DNA of 6,024 nucleotides, taken from assembly GCA_021780585.1 (NCBI GenBank), contig JAJXYM010000114.1, forward strand, positions 1 to 6,024. The letters are read 5' to 3'. This stretch comes from Deltaproteobacteria bacterium (GTDB taxonomy: Bacteria; Desulfobacterota; Binatia; Binatales; Binataceae). The notes below the pieces were generated by a model. It saw nothing but the letters and a program-made list of their open reading frames with translations, made no database searches and was not told where the DNA came from. Position numbers and translations under genes: made by a program. Shown here in pieces: positions 1 to 5,306 of the stretch (the first letter of the stretch is position 1; each line of letters starts with the position of its first letter).

Positions 1-1
1 C

Positions 2-313
2 CGGCGGATGCGCGGAGTTGAGCCGGCGCGCCGCGCGGCCCGCCTGCGCGCCGCCGCCGCGATCGTTTACGCGGACGCCGGCGCGGCCGTGGAGCGGCTC
101 GCCGAAGCCGCCCTCGAAGGCGTAATCGCCGAACGCCGCCATCCGGTGATGCGCCCCGGCTTTCCCTATCGCGCGGTGCTGTTTCTGCCCGAGCGCGGAC
201 GTTTTCTCGGCGAATTGAGCGAGGCAGAGGAGGCGCGGGTCAGCCAGCGGCGGGCGCTGGTCGAACAGCTCGATCCGGCGCTTCGCCGCATCGCCGCCGC
301 GCGTCCGCGGTAA
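2..313 (+). CDS. C-terminal part of a divergent Ham1/RdgB-type nucleoside triphosphate pyrophosphatase (5' end outside window)
   Basis: The reading frame is open to the left edge, so this is the 3' end of a longer gene. The ATG at 8 is probably internal. Family members hydrolyse non-canonical purine triphosphates (ITP, dITP, XTP) to monophosphate and pyrophosphate in the cytosol, keeping deaminated bases out of nucleic acids. The ~103 visible residues follow the family's C-terminal order. First comes an RAAR-type motif and a short hydrophobic strand. Then comes a strand ending GVIAERRHPVMRPGFPYRAV, where the family has its G-I-x(n)-GGFGYDP motif. Last comes FLGELSEAEEARVSQRRAL, where the family has AELSxEEKNAISHRxxAL. 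Two normally strong positions differ: GFGYDP reads GFPYRA, and SHR reads SQR. It could be a specialised or catalytically altered paralogue. Family placement rests on motif spacing only, because the N-terminal half is not visible. Confidence 0.68.
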   Translation, partial: RRMRGVEPARRAARLRAAAAIVYADAGAAVERLAEAALEGVIAERRHPVMRPGFPYRAVLFLPERGRFLGELSEAEEARVSQRRALVEQLDPALRRIAAARPR

Positions 314-338
314 CGTCCGCATCGGCGCGATCGTCGCT

Positions 339-373
339 GCGCGCCGCCGCGCCCATCTACCATAGCGGCGCGC
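339..373 (+). other. GC-rich stem-loop after the Ham1-like gene
   Basis: GCGCGCCGC at 339-347 pairs perfectly with GCGGCGCGC at 365-373, a 9-bp all-G:C stem around a 17-base loop, starting 25 bases after the upstream stop codon. No T-run follows, so it does not meet the usual intrinsic-terminator pattern. It may stabilise the upstream message's 3' end or aid factor-dependent termination. In DNA this GC-rich, such stems also arise by chance. The rest of the 314-492 gap holds a weak -10-like TAGTAT at 381-386 with no matching -35, and nothing else I can support. Confidence 0.3.
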
Positions 374-492
374 GTCACAGTAGTATCCGATGCGCCCGGC
401 CCGCGTCGGGCGCCCGATCCATCCGGCCGCGCACGCATCGTCCGCCGCGCGCGGACCGGCGCTTCGGACGCCGCGAACGGCCCGCTCCGCCG

Positions 493-2010
493 ATGCATCC
501 GACGCCGCTGCAAACGATCCTGGGATTCGCGCTGCTCGGACCCGACACGCGCGTCATTTTCGACGCGATTATGATCGTGCTGCTCGCGCTCGCCACGGTC
601 GTGATTCGAGGCCGGCGCGAATCCTTCCCGATCACCGGCCTGCTGATGTGCGCGGCGGGCTTTGGTTTCGATCTGATCGCCACGCCCGCAATCGCGACCG
701 AAATGGGATGGGCGCCATGGGCGGGCGGTCTCGGCGTGGTGCTGGCGAGCTGGGGCTGCGTCCATCTGCTGCTCGCCTTCGCCGACCACGCGGCCCATCG
801 CGCCCGCGCCCATTTTTCGACCATCTTCAAGGACCTGCTGATGATCACGCTGTGGGGCGTGATCCTGATGCTGGTGTTGCGCCAGGACTTCCATTTCGAT
901 CTGGCCCCGTTGCTCGCTTCGACCGCGATCGTCGCCGCCGTGATTGGCTTCGCGCTGCAGGAAAGCCTCGGCAATATCTTCAGCGGTCTGACGTTGCAAT
1001 TGAGCAAACCGTTCGAGCCGGGCGATTGGGTGCGCTCGGGCGATTTCGTCGGCCGCGTCCAGGGTATCGGATGGCGTTCGACGGCCCTGCTCACGCGCAG
1101 CAACGAAAAGCTCGAAATTCCGAATTCGCTGCTGGCTAAGGACGCGCTGGTCAACTACTCGATGGGTGTCACGGGCAATGACTTTATCGTCGGCCTGAGT
1201 TACGCGGCGCCGCCCAACTATGTCCGCGCGGTGATCTGCGACGCGCTGCGCAACGTCCCCGGCGTGCAGCAGACCCCCCAGCCGGAAGTCTTCACGTGGG
1301 AGTACGCCGACTCCGCGATCCGCTATCGCGTGCGCTACTGGATCGCGGATTACGCCGAGGTCGATCGCATCCACGACGCGGTCGCGACCGCGCTCTGGTA
1401 TGTGCTGCGCCGCAAGGGTGTCGAGATCCCTTATCCGCAGATGGTCCTGACGCGCGGCGCCGGCCGCGCCGCCGGCGCCGGGGTCGAAACCTTCGAACGC
1501 GAGCTGATGAACGAACTGCGTCAGGTCGATTTCCTGAGCGCCCTGCGCGACGAAGACCTGCGCCTGCTCACGCCCGGCGTCAACGTGCAGAAATTCGGCG
1601 CCGGTGAAGCGATCGTCCGTGAGGGCGAGGACGGCGATTCCCTGTTTATCATCCGCTCGGGAACGGTCGAGGTCCTCGCCGCCGCTCCCGACGGCTCACC
1701 CGTGCATATCCGCGACCTCGCGCGGCCCGCTTTTTTCGGCGAGATGGCGCTGATGACCGGCGAGAAGCGCAACGCCACCGTGCGCGCCCGCACCGACGCC
1801 GAACTGATCGAACTCGACCGCGAAGCTTTTGCCGAGCTCTTCAAGAACCATCCCCAGACCGCCGCCCAGATGGGCGAGGTGATCGCCCTGCGCATGACCG
1901 AGCGGCGCGAATTGCTCGCCGCCGCGCCCCAGGGCGACGGCGTCCACACGCGCGCCAACTGGCTGCTCGCCAAGATGCGCGCGGTGTTCAATCTGACCCT
2001 GCCGCATTGA
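493..2010 (+). CDS. MscS-family channel with C-terminal cyclic-nucleotide-binding domain (bCNG-type)
   Basis: This 505-residue inner-membrane protein is predicted to be a cyclic-nucleotide-responsive ion channel of the MscS superfamily. Hydrophobic helices lie at about 21-38, 46-66, 76-98 and 112-130. The pore-lining helix is at about 138-172 and contains the diagnostic GFALQESLGNIFSG (152-165). The MscS beta domain follows (175-225: PFEPGDWV, then IPNSLLAKDALVNYS), then the MscS alpha/beta domain to about 320. After a Gly/Ala/Arg linker (321-331), residues about 345-470 form a CAP-like domain. Its phosphate-binding cassette FFGEMALMTGEKRNATVRA (414-432) keeps Glu417 and Arg426 at the nine-residue spacing seen in PKA, so ligand binding is plausible. 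The ATG at 493 is the first usual start codon in an open frame and has no recognisable Shine-Dalgarno sequence. Other MscS-cNBD proteins have been described as cyclic-nucleotide-gated rather than osmotic valves. Whether this one responds to tension, cAMP or both cannot be read from sequence. Confidence 0.92.
   Translation: MHPTPLQTILGFALLGPDTRVIFDAIMIVLLALATVVIRGRRESFPITGLLMCAAGFGFDLIATPAIATEMGWAPWAGGLGVVLASWGCVHLLLAFADHAAHRARAHFSTIFKDLLMITLWGVILMLVLRQDFHFDLAPLLASTAIVAAVIGFALQESLGNIFSGLTLQLSKPFEPGDWVRSGDFVGRVQGIGWRSTALLTRSNEKLEIPNSLLAKDALVNYSMGVTGNDFIVGLSYAAPPNYVRAVICDALRNVPGVQQTPQPEVFTWEYADSAIRYRVRYWIADYAEVDRIHDAVATALWYVLRRKGVEIPYPQMVLTRGAGRAAGAGVETFERELMNELRQVDFLSALRDEDLRLLTPGVNVQKFGAGEAIVREGEDGDSLFIIRSGTVEVLAAAPDGSPVHIRDLARPAFFGEMALMTGEKRNATVRARTDAELIELDREAFAELFKNHPQTAAQMGEVIALRMTERRELLAAAPQGDGVHTRANWLLAKMRAVFNLTLPH
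1455..1480 (+). repeat. 10-bp perfect inverted repeat in the channel/cNBD linker
   Basis: CGGCGCCGGC (1455-1464) and GCCGGCGCCG (1471-1480) form a ten-pair, all-G:C stem with a six-base loop. It lies inside the channel gene and encodes the linker of about residues 321-330 between the MscS and nucleotide-binding domains. The stem may follow simply from Gly/Ala/Arg codons in GC-rich DNA. Confidence 0.5.
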
Positions 2011-2139
2011 CCCGCGCCCGCGCCGCCCGCAATCGCGATTCTTCCGGCCGCCGTTTGCGTTTGCGTATCGCGCGCGGGAGCTTCAGAATCCCGACCGGAA
2101 GCACGGCGCGTACCCGCGGTTGTCGCGCGGCGCGCGCGA

Positions 2140-2268
2140 ATGACGGACCATCGGCGCCCGCGAATGCCCATCCCTCTGTCTTGCCCGGACTTGATCCGGG
2201 CATCCCTCTTCTTGTCGGGCGCTGTGGATTCGCGGGTCAAGCCCGCGCATGACGGATGGCCGGCGCCC
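2140..2268. repeat. Imperfect direct repeat flanking the palindromic element (copies 2140-2159 and 2249-2268)
   Basis: Both 20-base copies have the form ATGACGGA-N4-CGGCGCCC. They match at 16 of 20 positions, with all four differences in the central N4 (CCAT versus TGGC). The right copy begins inside the outer end of the palindromic element. This may be the remnant of a second, decayed element copy, or a duplication made when the element arrived. Confidence 0.4.
2179..2252. repeat. Intergenic composite palindromic repeat (two inverted hairpin arms)
   Basis: Two 27-base arms, 2179-2205 and 2226-2252, are inverted copies of each other around a 20-base spacer. Each arm is itself a hairpin. Arm 1 pairs GCCCGGA (2183-2189) with TCCGGGC (2195-2201) around CTTGA. 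Arm 2 pairs CGCGGG (2231-2236) with CCCGCG (2242-2247) around TCAAG. At two stem positions the arms differ on both sides of the pair, so each local hairpin is preserved. This layout, with a TGTC-like left end and a GCATGAC right end, is typical of dispersed intergenic palindromes in many Alphaproteobacteria. It is probably a non-autonomous, REP/MITE-like element transcribed with the neighbouring genes. The family name and genomic copy number cannot be determined here. Confidence 0.75.
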
Positions 2269-2279
2269 AGTGCGCGGAA

Positions 2280-2298
2280 GATAATCGGCCACGATAAT
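2280..2298 (+). promoter_or_regulatory. Possible -10 hexamers (GATAAT twice) upstream of the EthD gene
   Basis: GATAAT occurs at 2280-2285 and 2293-2298, each five of six matches to the sigma-70 -10 consensus, in an unusually AT-rich patch. No good -35 lies 16-18 bases upstream of either, and the second would put the transcript start at or inside the ribosome-binding region. The first is the more plausible and would give a leader of about 20 bases. Confidence 0.25.
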
Positions 2299-2304
2299 GG
2301 AGGA
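2299..2304 (+). promoter_or_regulatory. Shine-Dalgarno site fixing the EthD gene start
   Basis: GGAGGA ends six bases before the ATG at 2311. This is the strongest ribosome-binding signal in the window. It selects that ATG over the in-frame ATG at 2140, which would translate through the palindromic repeat. Confidence 0.85.
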
Positions 2305-2310
2305 ACGGCG

Positions 2311-2982
2311 ATGATCAACGTGATTTCGTTCGTGCGGCGCAAGCCCGGTATGGCCCTCGACGCGTTCACCGAATACTGGCGCACGATCCATGCGGACGCC
2401 GTGCGGCGTGTGCCCGAAATCCGCCGCTACGTGCAGTCGCAAACGATCGCCGCGGGCTACGCCAAGGGCGAACCGTTGTGCGACGGAATCGCGGAAATCT
2501 GGTACGACGATCCCGCCGCGATGCATCGCGCGGCCGGGTCACCGGCAGCGGCCGCCGCGCTCGCCGACGACGACAACTTTCTCGACATGAGCCGCTTCGC
2601 GACGATCGTCACCGACGAAGTCGTGCAAAAGAACGGCGCGCCCGACCCCGCGATGAAAAAAATCGTCGAGGTGGTGACGCGCAAGCCCGGCATGGACCCC
2701 GCCGCGTTCCATCGCTACTGGAGCGAAATTCACGGCCCGCTGGCGGCCAAAATTCCGCAACTGCGCCGCTACGTGCAATGCCACGTCAGGCCCTCCGCTT
2801 ATCGCGACGGCCGCATTCCGATCTACGACGGCGTGGCGGAAACCTGGTTCGACAGCACCGACGCGATGCGCGCGTCGGCGCGCACGGCGGAATACGCGGC
2901 GACCCGCGCCGACGAACCCAACTTCATCGACGCCACGCGGCTCGCCTTCATTATCACCACCGAGCGCGTGATTATCGGCTAG
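2311..2982 (+). CDS. Tandem EthD-domain protein
   Basis: This is a 223-residue cytosolic protein with no signal peptide or membrane segment. It consists of two EthD domains (about 1-105 and 115-223), where the usual family member is a single domain of roughly 100 residues. EthD domains have the dimeric alpha/beta-barrel (ferredoxin-like) fold. The founding member is required for ethyl tert-butyl ether degradation, but its biochemical role is unclear. The repeats align closely: FVRRKPGM / VTRKPGM, then AFTEYWRTIH / AFHRYWSEIH with shared His27 and His141, then PEIRRYVQ / PQLRRYVQ, DGIAEIWYD / DGVAETWFD and NFLDMSRFATIVTDE / NFIDATRLAFIITTE. The tandem form could fold as an intramolecular version of the usual dimer. 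The start is set by the Shine-Dalgarno site at 2299-2304. No catabolic genes adjoin it, so no substrate can be suggested. Confidence 0.88.
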   Translation: MINVISFVRRKPGMALDAFTEYWRTIHADAVRRVPEIRRYVQSQTIAAGYAKGEPLCDGIAEIWYDDPAAMHRAAGSPAAAAALADDDNFLDMSRFATIVTDEVVQKNGAPDPAMKKIVEVVTRKPGMDPAAFHRYWSEIHGPLAAKIPQLRRYVQCHVRPSAYRDGRIPIYDGVAETWFDSTDAMRASARTAEYAATRADEPNFIDATRLAFIITTERVIIG

Positions 2983-2983
2983 C

Positions 2984-3007
2984 GCCGCGTCAAGCGCGGC
3001 CTTATTT
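2984..3007 (+). terminator. Intrinsic terminator of the EthD gene in the convergent gap
   Basis: GCCGCG (2984-2989) pairs with CGCGGC (2995-3000) around the loop TCAAG, and CTTATTT follows at 3001-3007. The stem starts two bases after the EthD stop codon. The T-rich tail overlaps the last codons of the opposing cyclase gene. There is no T-run on the minus-strand side, so it should work mainly on the + strand, although the same stem also lies just after the cyclase stop codon. Confidence 0.65.
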
Positions 3008-5230
3008 GGTGTCGAATTCGAAGACCATCTCGCGCGGATGGCGCCCATCCGCCGCGCCGAGCCGCTCCAGACACATCGCGATCACCCGGTCGTCGGGCCG
3101 ATCGGCAAGCATCGCGCGCAATTCCCCCTCCGGCGAGGCCCCGGTGCGCAGACTTTCAAGCGCGCGCGAGAAGCGTTCGTAGTAGGCTGGATTGACCCCG
3201 TCGCCCGCCCGTCCCGCGATCTCGACCACCGGCACCAACTGGTCCTTGCCCTTGACCTTGACCAGCCCGATCTCGCGGCCGACGAAACCGTCGCCAGCCT
3301 CGCGGAAAGCCTGCTGGTTCACAAGGATATCGACCTTGAACTGACGCGTCAGGCCCTCCAGGCGGGAGGCCAGATTGACGGTGTCGCCGATCGCCGAATA
3401 ATCGAAGCTGCGCTCGCCGCCGAAATTGCCGACCACCGCGTCGCCGATACAGACGCCGATGCCGATGCGCATGTCGGCGAAACGCGCGTCGGAGGCGGCC
3501 AGCCGCTTCAACTCCTCGATCATCCGCACCGCGCATCCGAGCGCCGCGCGCGCCGGATTCTCGATCGCGGCCGGCGCGCCCCAGAACGCCATGATCCCGT
3601 CGCCCATCAGCTTGTCCACGGTGCCGCCGGACTCCAGGATCAGGTTGGTCATCACCGTCATATAGACGTTGAGCAGCGCCACCAGCGGTTCCGGTTCGGT
3701 GCGTTCGGCGCGCGAGGTGAAATTGACGATATCCGAAAACAAGATCGCGAGATGGCGCCGTTCGCCGCCGAGCTTCAGCCCCTCCGGATTATCCACCAGC
3801 GAGGCGATCACTTCCGGACTCAGATAGTGCTCGAAGGCGTGGCGGATAAACCATTTCTCCCGGCCTTCGACCGCGTATCGCCAACTGATCACGAAGATGT
3901 AGGTGACGGCCAGCGCGAGCAATGGAAACACCACCCCCAGAACTTCGCCGCGCGCGCGCAGCAGATGGATCGCCCAGGCCAGATAGCCCAGCCCGAGCGC
4001 GACGCCCACCGCCGCGCTCGAAATCGCCGTCAGATACGCGGCGGCGACGCTGATCGCGACGCCGATCACGAGGCCCGCCCATTCCTCGGCGAACCACAAG
4101 CGTCCGGTGCTGACCAGAAAGCCGCCGCTCAGCACGTTATCGAGCGCGCTCGCCTGCACTTCGACGCCCGGAAAATCGCCGCCCTCCGGCGTGACCATCC
4201 GGTCGCCCAGCGCGCGTCCGGTCAGGCCGACGATCACGACTCTGTCCTTGAGCGCGTCGGGGGGCAGCCGATGCGCGATAATGTCGGCGATCGAATATGA
4301 CGGAATAGTTCCGGCCGGACCGCGAAAATGGATCATCATGCGGCCGATCTCGTCCACCGGAATCGCGACCGCGCCGATGCTCACGCCGGCGACGCCGTCG
4401 GGGCTCATCCGCAGGCCCAGCGGCGGATTTCCGGCGTAGGCGTCGGCCAGCGCCAGGAACAGCGGCGCGCAATAGCGGCCGTGGAAGCGGAAGACCGCGG
4501 GAATCGAACGCACCGCGCCGTCGGAATCGTGATCGACGTAGACATAGCCGCTGCCGCGCGCGGCGTGGTTCAGCACCTCGATCGGCGGCAGATATCCCGC
4601 CGCCGTCATCGCCGCGTCGATTGCGCCCGGCGTCTTGCGCACCAAGTTGTAGAATAGCGGCGGCGGATCGGCGAAGGACGTGCGAAATCCCGCAGTGTCC
4701 GCGACTATCGGACGCGTTCCGCCCGGCTGCCGCGGATCGGACACGGCGCTGAAGGTATAGCCGAGATAGGTCGCCCCCTGCGCCGCGATCGCCTGTGCGA
4801 ATTCGGCGTCGTCGCTATGCGCCAGCAGGGTCCGCACGGCCGGCGCCGCGACCCCCGCGGCGGTCAGGCGCGCGCCGATTTGCTCGCGCTCGACGTCCGC
4901 CGAATCACGCTCCGTCATCAGCACGTCGAAGCCGACCACCGCCGCCCGATAATCCTTGAGCGCCGCGACCAGCCGCGCCTCGATATCGCGGCCCCACGGC
5001 CAGCGTCCCAGCGCCGCGATACTCGCGTCGTCGATTCGCGCGATCGCCACGGCGCCGGTCGGCGCAGGCAACGCCAGATGCTGATAGATAATGCGATCGG
5101 AGGCGCTGAGTTCGAGCGCTTCGAGTCCGTGCTTGCGATTAAGCGTCGCCAGCGAGGCGACCACCACCAGCCCGATCACAACCGTGGTAAGCGGGCTTTT
5201 CCAGAAGTGTTTGCGCGCGGACTCGGCCAT
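3002..5230 (-). CDS. CHASE2-domain class III adenylate/guanylate cyclase
   Basis: This 742-residue inner-membrane receptor cyclase makes cAMP (or cGMP) from the triphosphate. An N-terminal membrane helix (about 15-30) leads to a periplasmic CHASE2 sensor (about 40-370). Its hallmarks are ARIDDASIAALGRWPWGRD (64-82), VVGFDVLMTERD (98-109) and VVIVGLTGRALGD (331-343). Three membrane helices follow (about 384-400, 403-424, 429-450), then a transducer segment and the catalytic domain (about 490-670). Catalytic residues are in place: metal-binding Asp500 (LFSDIVNFT) and Asp544 (KLMGDG), purine-contacting Lys540, transition-state Asn619 and Arg623 (GDTVNLASRLEG). Ser612 (DYSAIGD) occupies the second purine-selecting position. 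The small polar residue there points to class IIIb and favours cAMP. The tail (about 680-742) resembles a short helical repeat ending in a conserved-looking EFDTK. The start at 5230 gives an N-terminus suited to membrane insertion; its upstream ribosome-binding signal is weak. The gene lies 75 bases after the FecR gene, probably in the same transcript. The sensed ligand is unknown. Confidence 0.95.
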   Translation of the reverse strand: MAESARKHFWKSPLTTVVIGLVVVASLATLNRKHGLEALELSASDRIIYQHLALPAPTGAVAIARIDDASIAALGRWPWGRDIEARLVAALKDYRAAVVGFDVLMTERDSADVEREQIGARLTAAGVAAPAVRTLLAHSDDAEFAQAIAAQGATYLGYTFSAVSDPRQPGGTRPIVADTAGFRTSFADPPPLFYNLVRKTPGAIDAAMTAAGYLPPIEVLNHAARGSGYVYVDHDSDGAVRSIPAVFRFHGRYCAPLFLALADAYAGNPPLGLRMSPDGVAGVSIGAVAIPVDEIGRMMIHFRGPAGTIPSYSIADIIAHRLPPDALKDRVVIVGLTGRALGDRMVTPEGGDFPGVEVQASALDNVLSGGFLVSTGRLWFAEEWAGLVIGVAISVAAAYLTAISSAAVGVALGLGYLAWAIHLLRARGEVLGVVFPLLALAVTYIFVISWRYAVEGREKWFIRHAFEHYLSPEVIASLVDNPEGLKLGGERRHLAILFSDIVNFTSRAERTEPEPLVALLNVYMTVMTNLILESGGTVDKLMGDGIMAFWGAPAAIENPARAALGCAVRMIEELKRLAASDARFADMRIGIGVCIGDAVVGNFGGERSFDYSAIGDTVNLASRLEGLTRQFKVDILVNQQAFREAGDGFVGREIGLVKVKGKDQLVPVVEIAGRAGDGVNPAYYERFSRALESLRTGASPEGELRAMLADRPDDRVIAMCLERLGAADGRHPREMVFEFDTK

Positions 5231-5274
5231 GGTCGCGCCTGTCAGTCTAGCGCATCGGTGGTGTTTGGGTCAGC

Positions 5275-5306
5275 GCGCGGCCCCGGAGATTCCGGGGCTG
5301 CCGCGC
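5275..5306 (-). other. Strong stem-loop between the FecR and cyclase genes
   Basis: CCCCGGA (5281-5287) pairs with TCCGGGG (5291-5297) around a three-base loop. GCGCGG (5275-5280) pairs with CCGCGC (5301-5306) outside it, leaving a three-base bulge at 5298-5300: about 13 G:C-rich pairs in total. The outer stem touches the FecR stop codon. No T-run follows on the minus strand, so full intrinsic termination is unlikely. Partial attenuation or protection of the upstream message, giving more FecR than cyclase, is a reasonable inference. No promoter is visible in the 75-base gap. Confidence 0.55.

Larger units (their letters stand above)
2011..2310. other. Intergenic region with palindromic repeat; no gene seen
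   Basis: This 300-base gap separates the channel gene from the EthD gene. The first ~125 bases (2011-2139) are GC-rich; I see no gene, convincing terminator or promoter there. The middle holds the composite palindrome (2179-2252) flanked by related 20-base direct copies. The last ~40 bases hold two GATAAT hexamers and the Shine-Dalgarno site of the EthD gene. The open frames that cross the gap include the repeat and have no ribosome-binding signal, so I treat them as non-coding. Confidence 0.6.

Noticed and set aside
166..1374. 402-residue open frame on the minus strand opposite the Ham1-like gene and channel gene
   Set aside because: It lies antisense to well-supported domains, is Arg/Gln/His-rich with no recognisable motif, and is explained by GC-rich wobble positions.
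2179..2252. Palindromic element read as a CRISPR array or riboswitch
   Set aside because: There are only two inverted arms with no regular direct repeats or spacers, and the arms match known dispersed intergenic palindromes, not a ligand-binding leader.
2140..2310. N-terminal extension of the EthD protein starting at the in-frame ATG at 2140
   Set aside because: It would translate the palindromic repeat and has no Shine-Dalgarno site; the ATG at 2311 has a strong one and begins directly with the first EthD strand.
1521..2384. 287-residue minus-strand open frame crossing the 2011-2310 gap
   Set aside because: It is antisense to the nucleotide-binding domain, runs through the palindromic repeat and shows no domain or start signal.
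3038..4300. 420-residue open frame on the plus strand
   Set aside because: It is antisense to the cyclase gene, whose catalytic motifs are unambiguous; the translated product is low-complexity, rich in His, Arg and Gln.
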